Source of the DNA: JAGLTA01 sp034660735
GTDB lineage: Bacteria; Patescibacteriota; Patescibacteriia; JAACEG01
Direction of reading: 5' to 3'
Length of the DNA: 15,497 nt
NCBI GenBank assembly: GCA_034660735.1
Contig: JAYEJQ010000032.1
Span: 1 to 15,497 of the forward strand
Part shown: piece after piece, positions 6,828 through 13,167 of the stretch
How the letters are laid out: each line of letters opens with the position of its first letter
Numbering within the stretch: position 1 is the first letter of the stretch
Position numbers and translations under genes: made by a program
The notes under the pieces: generated by a model
Told to the model about the DNA's origin: nothing
What the model saw: only the letters and a program-made list of their open reading frames with translations
The model's database searches: none

Positions 6828-6853
6828 AATATCAAATAATAAAAATTTGTCAA
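6826..6853 (-). promoter_or_regulatory. Candidate promoter of the leu leader, interrupted by the MITE
   Basis: On the minus strand: TTGACA (6853-6848), 16-base spacer, TATTAT (6831-6826). The last two bases of the -10 box fall in the target TA of the MITE. Removing the element with one TA copy puts a TATATTAAAT-type sequence right in front of the leader ATG, the same arrangement as the promoter of the other leader at 8306-8334. Confidence 0.6.
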
Positions 6854-6856
6854 AAA

Positions 6857-6890
6857 AATATTGTCATCCTAAAATAAATTCAGGATGACA
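6857..6890 (-). terminator. Hairpin terminator after the aminotransferase
   Basis: TGTCATCCT (6890-6882, minus) and its exact reverse complement (6870-6862) flank an 11-base loop. A short T-rich stretch (AATATTTTTTT) follows on the minus strand. It is 22 bases past the aminotransferase stop. The same stem reads TGTCATCCT on both strands and also resembles common REP-type sequences, so it may be a repeat recruited as a terminator. Confidence 0.6.
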
Positions 6891-6912
6891 GGTAAAATGA
6901 CACATATTTAAA

Positions 6913-8151
6913 TTATTTTTTACAACTTCTCACTACTCTCTCAATTCTATCTATTCCTTCTTTTAAAATTTTTATTTCAGGACCGTAACCAATCCGTATA
7001 TAATTTGTAAAATTTTCTTCTTTTCTTAATTTATGCGGATTAAGGTCAAAAAATTTTCCCGGCACCACAATAACTTTTTCTTTCAACATCCGTTCAAAAA
7101 ATTTCATTCCGTTATTAATCTCTTTCGGCAATTTTTTAAGATTCAGCCAAAAATAAAAAGCGCCATCAGGTTCGCTGCCGAAAATAAAATCCATCTTTTT
7201 AAATCGTTTCATCATATAATCCCGTTTTTTTCTAAAAAGTTTTTGAATTACCCTACTCTCTTTTAAGATATTTTTAGCGCCCACTAATTTTATCGCCGAT
7301 TTCTGTAAAGGATTGTTTGCGCCACCGTCCAAAAATGAACCTACGCGGCTGGCGATTTCCATAATATTTTGAGGACCGATCGCCCAGCAAACCCTCCAGC
7401 CAGAATACCGCCAAGCCTTAGAAAGCCCGCAAATAATAATTATTCCGCTGTTCTCTATATCATCAATAAACTTGGCAGATGAAACCAACTCAAACTTTTT
7501 ATTGTAAATAAAATTAAAATAAAATTCATCAATAATCAAATAAAATTTTTCTTTTTTAGCCAATTCAACTAATTTTTTCAAATCATCGCCCTGAATTACA
7601 GCACCAGTCGGATTAGAAGGGTTGCTTAAAAGCAGCGCTTTGATATTTTCTTGTTTTATTCTATTTTTCAATTCTCTATGATTAAATTTAAATCCATTCT
7701 TAGAACTTAAAAAAATCGGAATAGGCTTAATATTGTTAAATACGCTTAAAATTCCATCATAAGAAGTATAGTCTGGCACAAAATAACCCACATTGATATC
7801 CTGCATTGCGGCAATAATACGTGAAATAACTATCCTGCCACCTCCTGAAACTTCAATATTTTTATAACTGTATTTTGATTTTTTATTTACGCGGAAAAGA
7901 TCATTATACATAAAAGCGATATTTTCTCGAAGTTTTTTTAATCCGCCGACAGGAGCGTATCCATGCTGTTTTGCGCTAATAGTGATATTATCAACGCGAG
8001 GTAACGCGCCTTCAATATTCCCTGCTTCTGCCGCTCCTTGTCCGAGATTTACCCAATCTTTATTTCCATGATAAAATCCAAACTGCGTCGCATGTTCTGT
8101 CGCATAAACAACTCCTGATTTTTTATATTTTTTAAAACATACAGTTTCCAT
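6913..8151 (-). CDS. Class I/II pyridoxal-phosphate aminotransferase
   Basis: 412 residues, fold type I. Key motifs: NPSNPTG (177-183), DEFYF (208-212, Asp and Tyr contacting PLP), SKAWRYSGWRVCW (244-256) with K245 as the Schiff-base lysine, and RIGYGP (386-391) with the Arg that binds the substrate carboxylate. An early glycine-rich stretch, NLGQGAAEAGNIEG, and GYAPVGG (64-70) fit the aspartate aminotransferase superfamily subgroup Ia/Ig. The amino acid it uses cannot be read from sequence. Context suggests branched-chain or aromatic substrates: it lies beside leuA-leuC, behind a leader peptide rich in Leu/Ile/Val. Its ATG is only about six bases after the T run of the attenuator terminator, so no separate ribosome binding site exists. 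The hairpin at 6862-6890 ends the transcript. Confidence 0.9.
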   Translation of the reverse strand: METVCFKKYKKSGVVYATEHATQFGFYHGNKDWVNLGQGAAEAGNIEGALPRVDNITISAKQHGYAPVGGLKKLRENIAFMYNDLFRVNKKSKYSYKNIEVSGGGRIVISRIIAAMQDINVGYFVPDYTSYDGILSVFNNIKPIPIFLSSKNGFKFNHRELKNRIKQENIKALLLSNPSNPTGAVIQGDDLKKLVELAKKEKFYLIIDEFYFNFIYNKKFELVSSAKFIDDIENSGIIIICGLSKAWRYSGWRVCWAIGPQNIMEIASRVGSFLDGGANNPLQKSAIKLVGAKNILKESRVIQKLFRKKRDYMMKRFKKMDFIFGSEPDGAFYFWLNLKKLPKEINNGMKFFERMLKEKVIVVPGKFFDLNPHKLRKEENFTNYIRIGYGPEIKILKEGIDRIERVVRSCKK

Positions 8152-8156
8152 AAAAT

Positions 8157-8183
8157 AAAAAAAGCCGCCTTTGCAAGCGGCTT
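8157..8183 (-). terminator. Intrinsic terminator directly before the aminotransferase (attenuator candidate)
   Basis: On the minus strand AAGCCGCTT (8183-8175), GCAA tetraloop, AGGCGGCTT (8170-8162, one G-U wobble), then a seven-T run (8163-8157). It is a strong GC-rich stem of nine pairs. It lies between the stop of the 31-codon ORF (8201) and the aminotransferase ATG (8151), where a terminator makes sense only if it is conditional or serves the RNase P transcript. Confidence 0.85.
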
Positions 8184-8240
8184 GTTAAAATATTTTTAAA
8201 TTACTTTTTCATATTTAAACAAACCGCCGATTTGGCAGCT
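8157..8240 (-). promoter_or_regulatory. Attenuator RNA segments upstream of the aminotransferase
   Basis: Minus-strand segments: 1 AGCTGCC (8240-8234); 2 GGCGGTT (8228-8222) overlapping GCGGTTTG (8227-8220); 3 CAAGCCGC (8184-8177); 4 GCGGCTT (8168-8162). 1:2 forms 7 pairs with two wobbles and a five-base loop. 2:3 forms 8 pairs with one wobble. 3:4 is the terminator. The Leu/Ile/Val codons (8266-8240) lie just upstream of segment 1, where a paused ribosome would free segment 2 for the antiterminator. Pairings are seen in the sequence; the mechanism is inferred. Confidence 0.6.
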
Positions 8241-8296
8241 AATAAAATCGCTAATATACTCACTAAATTTTTATTGTTGAATATTTGCTTATTCAT
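8201..8296 (-). CDS. 31-residue leader peptide rich in Leu/Ile/Val/Ala
   Basis: ATG at 8296, TAA at 8201. The middle reads LVSILAILLAAKSAVCL (residues 11-27), flanked by Asn/Lys-rich ends. A near-consensus promoter places the transcription start about three bases before the ATG, so it would be translated leaderless. The intrinsic terminator at 8183-8157 follows, and segments 1 and 2 of the proposed attenuator are inside the reading frame. The composition recalls ilv-type leaders. Alternative: a small membrane peptide of its own. It has the same layout as the 29-residue ORF at 6563-6652, including a stop 16-18 bases before CAAGCCGC in both. Confidence 0.6.
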   Translation of the reverse strand: MNKQIFNNKNLVSILAILLAAKSAVCLNMKK

Positions 8297-8305
8297 ATTA
8301 AATTT

Positions 8306-8334
8306 AATATAGCAAAATAATCAAATTATGTCAA
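8306..8334 (-). promoter_or_regulatory. Near-consensus sigma-70-type promoter of the aminotransferase leader
   Basis: TTGACA (8334-8329), 17-base spacer, TATATT (8311-8306), then nine bases to the leader ATG. A start about seven bases after the -10 box leaves a 5' leader of only a few bases. The -35 box directly abuts the end of the RNase P RNA P1 helix at 8335. Confidence 0.8.
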
Positions 8335-8722
8335 AATAATTCAGGCAAACTATAAGCCGGATTCTGTTAAAATTATTTAATAATAATTTTAGATAGCCAT
8401 CTATCTATGACTAATATTGCTATTAGCCTCAAGCGGTTCAAACAGCAAAATTGCTGAATACGACCTTGCGCGCGGATAAGGATTTAGCCGTTTCACCTTT
8501 TAAGTTTCCTTAAAAACTCGCCCTATTAAGGGCGTTTCAGCGCTTGCGCGCATCAACGTCTCTGTTCGCACCTCATTGATTAAAATGACGGGAATTACCC
8601 GCTATCCTTTTTTAATTTTAAAATTTAAAATTAATCGCGTCCGGACTTTCCTCCCCATCCAAGTTTTACCAATAAAATTGTTAAAATTTAAGCGGAGCGA
8701 CTATCCATTTGCCTAAATTATT
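8335..8722 (-). ncRNA. rnpB: RNase P RNA
   Basis: About 388 bases. The universal core is clear on the minus strand: GAGGAAAGTCCGGACGC near 8652-8636 and ACAGAATCCGGCTTATA at 8367-8351. The ends pair in a perfect 15-bp P1 helix with one wobble: 8722-8708 (AATAATTTAGGCAAA) with 8349-8335 (TTTGCCTGAATTATT). Another recognisable core piece is GGTGAAACGG in the middle. This is the catalytic RNA that matures tRNA 5' ends. No U-tract terminator follows P1; the sequence runs straight into the promoter at 8306-8334. The primary transcript may therefore extend to the terminator at 8157 and be trimmed. Confidence 0.96.
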
Positions 8723-8725
8723 GTT

Positions 8726-8754
8726 ATAATAACAAATAAAACGTATAATGTCAA
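8726..8754 (-). promoter_or_regulatory. Promoter of RNase P RNA
   Basis: TTGACA (8754-8749), 17-base spacer, TATTAT (8731-8726). A start seven bases downstream falls at the beginning of the P1 helix (about 8720), agreeing with the RNA 5' end deduced from pairing. Confidence 0.8.
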
Positions 8755-8767
8755 TATGGCATCATAT

Positions 8768-8803
8768 AAACATCTAAACATTTAAACATTTAAACATTTA
8801 AAC
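8768..8803. repeat. Short tandem repeat, 8-bp unit
   Basis: Unit AAACATTT occurs three times exactly (8776-8799), preceded by AAACATCT and followed by a partial AAAC. It lies between the rnpB promoter and prmC. Copy number may vary between strains. Confidence 0.7.
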
Positions 8804-8831
8804 ACGGTAATATTCAAAGTAATTTTTAAAA

Positions 8832-9791
8832 ATGTCAATAGTTTTTGAAAAAAATTCAACTGTAAAACAAATTTTGTTTTATGTTATTAAGCAATTTAAA
8901 AAAAGCAGGATAAAATCCGCTGAGTTTGACGCGGAAATTTTAGTTATGTTCGCGTTGAAAAAAAGCAGGGAATGGATCTGTATGAATTTGGATTATAGAT
9001 TGTCAAAAAATGAATTAGCTAAAATTAAAAAATTAGTTGATAAAAGAATTCAAAACGAACCGATCGCTTATATTATTAAAAACAAAGAATTTTACGGCTT
9101 GAATTTTTTTGTTAATAAAAATGTCTTGATTCCCCGTCCTGAAACCGAACTTTTAGTTGACGAAGCGATAAAAATTGTGAATAGAAAAAAAACAAAAAAT
9201 TTTTCTATTATTGACATCGGAACAGGCAGTGGCTGCATTATCATTGCATTAGCAAAAAATATTATTAAAAATCCGATATCCGATATCCGATATTTGGCTT
9301 CTGATCTTTCTAAAAAATCACTCTCTGTCGCGCTTAAAAACGCAAAATTTCATAAAGTTGATAAAATAATAAAATTCTGTCGCGGAAATTTATTAAATCC
9401 GATAATAAAAAACGCTAAATCAAAAATTCAAAATTACAATTTAATAATTATCGCAAATCTCCCCTACTTAACCGCGGAGGAATGCAAAGAAAAATCAATT
9501 CTCTGCGAGCCAAAAACAGCGTTATTCGGAGGAACTGGCGGATTAAAATATTATAAAAAACTGTTTAAGCAAATATCGGAATTAAAAACAAAAATTAGAA
9601 TTCAAAAACAGATTAATCTTATTATTGAAATCAATCCACATCAGACAAAAGAAATCCGCTCAATTATTAAGCGAATTTTTCCATTAGTAAAAATAAAAGT
9701 GATAAAAGATTTGGCGAAAAAAAACAGAACTGTTAATATATTAATTCCATATTCTCGTCAACTACCTCAATCCAAGTCTTTCCGCGATTAA
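8832..9791 (+). CDS. prmC: Peptide chain release factor N5-glutamine methyltransferase
   Basis: 319 residues, slightly longer than the usual 280-290. There is an N-terminal helical domain (about 1-95), then a class I SAM methyltransferase fold. Motifs are PRPETE (101-106), DIGTGSGC (128-135, SAM binding), SD (158-159), NLPY (209-212, the NPPY active site with Leu for the first Pro) and CEPKTALFGGTGGLKYY (225-241). It methylates the Gln of the GGQ motif in RF1/RF2, raising release activity. The release-factor gene that often neighbours it is not here. No Shine-Dalgarno site precedes the ATG. The last 59 bases overlap, antisense, the 3' end of the DUF3048 gene. The C-terminal tail (SRQLPQSKSFRD) is encoded in the overlap and may be an extension gained by stop loss. 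Confidence 0.93.
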   Translation: MSIVFEKNSTVKQILFYVIKQFKKSRIKSAEFDAEILVMFALKKSREWICMNLDYRLSKNELAKIKKLVDKRIQNEPIAYIIKNKEFYGLNFFVNKNVLIPRPETELLVDEAIKIVNRKKTKNFSIIDIGTGSGCIIIALAKNIIKNPISDIRYLASDLSKKSLSVALKNAKFHKVDKIIKFCRGNLLNPIIKNAKSKIQNYNLIIIANLPYLTAEECKEKSILCEPKTALFGGTGGLKYYKKLFKQISELKTKIRIQKQINLIIEINPHQTKEIRSIIKRIFPLVKIKVIKDLAKKNRTVNILIPYSRQLPQSKSFRD

Positions 9792-10827
9792 ATTTTATTT
9801 CTTCATTATTTTGGTCGTAAAATTTTGTTCTGTTTTCTTGCGATAATTTTTCCCATTTGCCATCAATAATTTTTCCGTCTAAAAATATTATCGCATTTCC
9901 GTTTCCGATTGTTTTTATTCTTTTTCTATCTTCGTTATCAATAGATATTATTTTAGTTTTTTGGATAATCAAATTTTTTGTTTTAATCACATTTTCATTT
10001 TCATCAAAATGCGGCTTTCCATTATGAAATCTTGAATATTCATTATTTTCGCGATTGTATTCCCACATTACTAAGTTATAATTTCCAACTGAAAAATTGA
10101 TAATAATATTATTTAACGACTCTCCCCTTTCTTCTAATTCAATTTCGTTTTTGAACACAAGTGAACTAAAATTGTGTTCAGTTAAAAAATAATTCTCCAG
10201 CGCTTTATTTAATAACTCCGACGATGTAAATACATTGTGCGGACGCGATCTTTTGGAACTTCGCCAATAATATCGGCTTTTATAATATTGATCTAAATTT
10301 AAAACAGCGCTTTTTTGCTTAATTAATTTTAATGCCTCAGGGCTGCCGCCGACATGGCAATATAAAGCTTCAAATTCCTTTGCCCAATCTAAAAAATACG
10401 GACGAGCGCTACGAACAGGTCCAATTTTATCAATATCTTCGCCATCGGCAAATATTGCCAAAAAACGGGTTATACCTCCTTCTACTGGTGCTTCAATAAT
10501 TAAATTAGCTTTATCTAAGCCTGCTTGCGGCTTAGCGCTTACATTATTATCAATAGTTATAGCTACTGGATAAAAATCAAAACTATCTTCTTTAACTAAT
10601 ATTCCATCAATCGCGCGTTCTTTTGTTAATTTATTCTCTATTTTTTCTTCTAAATTATTTCTCTGTTTTGCTTGATTGCTAAAATTATCTTTTAATAACG
10701 GCTGATATTTTTTATTTGTTAAATTTCTAATTAACAATACAGACATTAAAATTATATAAATAAAAATTAATACGCAAAAAATAATTCGTTTTATTTTTTC
10801 TTTATCTGTTTTTTTTAATTTTTTCAT
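9733..10827 (-). CDS. DUF3048 (YerB-like) membrane-anchored protein
   Basis: 364 residues: short basic N-terminus, one membrane segment (about 14-34) without an obvious cleavage site, then an extracytoplasmic domain. YPVAITIDNNVSAKPQAGLD (86-105) followed by EAPVEGGITRFLAIF (112-126), IGPVRSARPYFLDWA (135-149) and HVGGSPEAL (158-166) are the hallmark segments of the DUF3048 N-terminal domain. The C-terminal part (from about 230, with NYNLVMWEYNRENNEYSRF) fits its second domain, ending GKTWIEVVDENMELIY. Known members include YerB lipoprotein of Bacillus; the biochemical function is unknown. Here it has a membrane anchor and no lipobox. Its ATG overlaps the trpC stop by four bases (ATGA), so it is translationally coupled as last gene of the operon. 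Confidence 0.9.
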   Translation of the reverse strand: MKKLKKTDKEKIKRIIFCVLIFIYIILMSVLLIRNLTNKKYQPLLKDNFSNQAKQRNNLEEKIENKLTKERAIDGILVKEDSFDFYPVAITIDNNVSAKPQAGLDKANLIIEAPVEGGITRFLAIFADGEDIDKIGPVRSARPYFLDWAKEFEALYCHVGGSPEALKLIKQKSAVLNLDQYYKSRYYWRSSKRSRPHNVFTSSELLNKALENYFLTEHNFSSLVFKNEIELEERGESLNNIIINFSVGNYNLVMWEYNRENNEYSRFHNGKPHFDENENVIKTKNLIIQKTKIISIDNEDRKRIKTIGNGNAIIFLDGKIIDGKWEKLSQENRTKFYDQNNEEIKFNRGKTWIEVVDENMELIY

Positions 10828-11621
10828 ATTTTTAAATTATCAATTGCTTGTTTAATATTATTGGATTTTATTAAAAATGTTCCGACTAAAATCGCGTCTG
10901 CCTCAACGTTTCTCATTTTTTCCGCGTCTTTAAAAGATGTGATTCCAGACTCAGCGACTTTAAGAATATTTTTTGGAATTATTTTTGACAACTTAACAAA
11001 ATTATTCAAATTAATTTTCATTGTTTTTAAATCGCGATTATTTATGCCGATAATTTTTGGCTTGATATTTAATATAAATTTTAATTCTCGCGCATTATGA
11101 ATTTCAACTAAGCAATCTAAATCCAATTCGCGCGCGATATTATATAAATTTTGCAACTGTTTTTTTTCTAAAATTGACGCTATTAATAAAATCGCGTCAG
11201 CACCGTATGCCTTGCTTTCATATACTTGCCACGAATGCATTATAAAATCTTTTCGCAAAATCGGCAAATTTGAACTCTCTTTTGCTATTTTTAAATAATC
11301 AATACTTCCTTTAAAAAACTTTTTTTCAGTAATTACGGAAATAGCATTAGCGCCGTTTTTATTATATATTTTAGCAATTTGAGCGACATTAAAATTTTCT
11401 TTAAAAATAACTCCTTTGTTTGATGGCGATGATCTTTTAATTTCAGCTATCAAAGATAACTTTTTCTTTTTTAATGATTTTAAAAAATCTCTTTTTGCGA
11501 ATTTGTTTTTTTTAATAATATTTTTTAAATCTTGAATACTTAATTCTTTCATTTTAATCTTAACTTCTTTCATTTTATTAAAGCATATTTCATCAAGGAT
11601 TGCGCTTGTTTTTTTATACAT
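10824..11621 (-). CDS. trpC: Indole-3-glycerol phosphate synthase
   Basis: 265-residue TIM barrel. Catalytic and binding residues are in place: E60 and K62 in AEIKRSSPS, K124 in ILRKDF, E173 in LVEIH, N195 in INNRDL, E224 and S225 in AESGI, and the phosphate-binding VGTFL near the C-terminus. The N-terminal ILDEICFNKMKEVK matches the family's leading helix, supporting the ATG at 11621. It closes the indole ring of CdRP in tryptophan synthesis. Odd points: one extra Asn in the usual SPSKG loop (SPSNKG, 65-70), and no other trp gene in the window. It lies between a glycosyltransferase (six bases upstream) and the DUF3048 gene (4-base overlap). Confidence 0.93.
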   Translation of the reverse strand: MYKKTSAILDEICFNKMKEVKIKMKELSIQDLKNIIKKNKFAKRDFLKSLKKKKLSLIAEIKRSSPSNKGVIFKENFNVAQIAKIYNKNGANAISVITEKKFFKGSIDYLKIAKESSNLPILRKDFIMHSWQVYESKAYGADAILLIASILEKKQLQNLYNIARELDLDCLVEIHNARELKFILNIKPKIIGINNRDLKTMKINLNNFVKLSKIIPKNILKVAESGITSFKDAEKMRNVEADAILVGTFLIKSNNIKQAIDNLKI

Positions 11622-11627
11622 AAATAA

Positions 11628-12737
11628 TTATAAAAATCTTTTTAATTTTTTAACTTGTTGATTCCAGTTAAATTCATTCTTAATTCTTTCGCGCGCGCGT
11701 CGCCCAAATCTATCCGATAAATCTTTATCTTTCAATAGCCTTATTAGAGCCTCGCTAATTTCTAAAATACTTTCAGGATTAACTAAAATCCCAGTCTTAT
11801 TATCTATTATAGCTTCTGATACTCCGCCACTATTTCCTCCAATTGCTGGCTTTCCAAAAGATCCTGCTTCTAAATATACTATTCCAAATCCTTCCGCGTC
11901 GCCGTTAATATTTCGAGATGGCATAATATACAGATCGCATAAATCGTAAAACGCTTTCAGTTCTTCGTCTGATATTTTTCCAACAAAAATTATCTTGTCA
12001 GAATGATTCGAGTTGCGAGCCATTTTTTTTAATTCATCGCCATACTCCCCTTTTCCTGCTATTATATAAACAAAATTATCAATCTTTTTTATAACTTGCG
12101 GAATTGATTTGATCGCCATATCAAATCCTTTTCGCTGGACAAGCCGCGCCGCGGATAAAATAATTTTTTTGTTTTTTAAATTATGTTTTTTAATTAAATC
12201 ATTTTTGATTTTTTCGCTTGCTGGTGATTTTATGTTCGGGCAAGGATAAAGAGTAATTATCCTGTTTTTATCAGTTTTTAATTTTAATAATTCTTGTTTT
12301 GTAAAATTAGAATTTGCAACTATAATTTTAGAATTTTTCAATATTTTTTGCGCTATCCATTTTTTGCGTAAATTTTTTTGCGGCAAAATTATATCCATTC
12401 CATGCGTAAAAACGATATAATCAAAATTTAATATTTTTGACAAACATAATACCACTGCGCCTACTGGCAAAATTTGTCCGACTAAAACAGTTTTAATTTT
12501 TTCTTTTTTTACGATTTTCCATAAATGCCAAAAAATAGGAAGCCACTTCGACCAAATCGGCAAATCAGAAATTAAATTGCGGCGAAAAACAGGATAATTT
12601 TTAGAATAAAAAATTTTATCTTTTTTAACTGTTAAAATTGAAACTTTATCGCTCGGCAAGTGATCGCAAATTCCTTGATAATAATTTGCAACTCCGCCAA
12701 CGGTCGCGTCAATTGTAACAAGCAAAGTTTTATTCAT
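11628..12737 (-). CDS. GT4-family glycosyltransferase (PimB/RfaG-like, GT-B fold)
   Basis: 369 residues with the two Rossmann-like halves of GT-B enzymes. The N-terminal half has VGGVANYY (13-20, the glycine loop), HGMD (112-115) and SNFT (143-146). The C-terminal half has SAARLVQRKGFDMAIKS (195-211) with the Arg/Lys that contact the nucleotide-sugar phosphates, then AGKGEYGDEL, and the family signature EGFGIVYLEAGSFGKP (282-297) with its two Glu (E282, E290), plus GGVSEAI. Such enzymes transfer a sugar from a nucleotide donor to lipids or surface glycans at the inner face of the membrane. Donor and acceptor cannot be told. It starts four bases after the abrB-like stop and precedes trpC by six bases. 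Confidence 0.92.
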   Translation of the reverse strand: MNKTLLVTIDATVGGVANYYQGICDHLPSDKVSILTVKKDKIFYSKNYPVFRRNLISDLPIWSKWLPIFWHLWKIVKKEKIKTVLVGQILPVGAVVLCLSKILNFDYIVFTHGMDIILPQKNLRKKWIAQKILKNSKIIVANSNFTKQELLKLKTDKNRIITLYPCPNIKSPASEKIKNDLIKKHNLKNKKIILSAARLVQRKGFDMAIKSIPQVIKKIDNFVYIIAGKGEYGDELKKMARNSNHSDKIIFVGKISDEELKAFYDLCDLYIMPSRNINGDAEGFGIVYLEAGSFGKPAIGGNSGGVSEAIIDNKTGILVNPESILEISEALIRLLKDKDLSDRFGRRARERIKNEFNWNQQVKKLKRFL

Positions 12738-12741
12738 AACA

Positions 12742-12918
12742 TTATTTTTCCCAATCAGTAATTATTATGCTTTTACCTATTTTTTTAACAACGACTTTTT
12801 GCTTGGTTCTCCATTTTAATTCTCTGACAATCCCAATTGGCAAAGTCAACCCAACGCTTTTATCGCCGATCCTAGTTAATTTTCTTATACTTTTATTTTC
12901 TAATCTTCTTCTTGACAT
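12742..12918 (-). CDS. SpoVT/AbrB-like (MazE-fold) small protein
   Basis: 58 residues from ATG 12918. After a basic start (MSRRRLENKSIRKL) comes TRIGDKSVGLTLPIGIVRELKW, then KQKVVVKKIGKSIIITDWEK. This order (T-R-x-G, S-x-x-x-T-L-P, hydrophobic, L-x-W, K-V-V-V, I-I-I-x-D) is the swapped-hairpin AbrB/SpoVT DNA-binding fold, found in transition-state regulators and MazE-type antitoxins. No toxin gene is adjacent, so a stand-alone regulator is more likely. It is first in an operon with the glycosyltransferase, trpC and DUF3048. AAGGAG lies 13 bases before the ATG, rather far and inside a small hairpin. A perfect 28-bp palindrome upstream (12956-12983) is a candidate operator. Confidence 0.8.
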   Translation of the reverse strand: MSRRRLENKSIRKLTRIGDKSVGLTLPIGIVRELKWRTKQKVVVKKIGKSIIITDWEK

Positions 12919-12930
12919 ATTTTTACTTAT

Positions 12931-12946
12931 TCTCCTTGCGCGGAGA
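12931..12946 (-). promoter_or_regulatory. Hairpin that covers the Shine-Dalgarno site of the AbrB-like gene
   Basis: On the minus strand TCTCC, six-base loop GCGCAA, GGAGA: a 5-bp stem whose 3' arm contains the AGGAG ribosome binding site. Folding would hide the site. Confidence 0.4.
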
Positions 12947-12955
12947 AATACTTAT

Positions 12956-12983
12956 TTAAATACCTATTTAAATAGGTATTTAA
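12956..12983. repeat. Perfect 28-bp palindrome, candidate operator
   Basis: The sequence is its own reverse complement across all 28 bases, centred between 12969 and 12970. It contains TATTTAAATA at 12965-12974; the same 10-mer also occurs at 12953-12962, i.e. with 12-bp spacing, and a partial third copy begins at 12977. It is about 40 bases upstream of the AbrB-like ATG. Regular spacing on one DNA face would suit a dimeric or tetrameric AbrB-type regulator controlling its own operon; that is inference. Confidence 0.6.
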
Positions 12984-13074
12984 TTTTTTAAAATTATTAC
13001 GATTTTTTATTTACTCTAACAAAATTAACTCTTTTACGCAAGTATTATGATATTTTTTATTATAAATAAAAAAT

Positions 13075-13111
13075 AACCCTATTAAAATAGCGGGTTGTTT
13101 TTTTCTTTTTT
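13075..13111 (+). terminator. Intrinsic terminator, works in both directions
   Basis: AACCCTATT, short loop, AATAGcGGGTT (one bulged C) at 13075-13096, then a T-rich run to 13111 on the plus strand. On the minus strand it is followed by ATTTTTTATTT. The immediate upstream gene on either strand is unclear. Confidence 0.7.
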
Positions 13112-13167
13112 AGAATTTGATGTCGTAGGGACAGGTCGCGACCTGTCCCTACTAAGGGTTGGATTTT
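13110..13167 (+). repeat. Dispersed repeat, copy 1 (with 28-bp perfect palindrome)
   Basis: It starts TTAGAATTTGATGTCGTAGGG and ends AAGGGTTGGATTTT. The centre is a perfect 28-bp palindrome (13125-13152) built on GTAGGGACAGGTCG. A diverged second copy in the same orientation is at 15070-15129. REP/MITE-like; it encodes nothing. It comes right after a T-run, as does copy 2. Confidence 0.75.

Noticed and set aside
8768..8803. CRISPR array or iterons
   Set aside because: The 8-bp units are directly adjacent without spacers and only about four copies long; a simple tandem repeat.
12742..12918. MazEF-type toxin-antitoxin module
   Set aside because: The AbrB-like protein fits the antitoxin fold, but the neighbours are a glycosyltransferase and an intergenic region; no toxin gene is adjacent.
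12767..12991. 74-codon plus-strand ORF with repeated TYLN
   Set aside because: Antisense to the AbrB-like gene; the TYLN repeats come from the 12-bp-spaced palindromic units.
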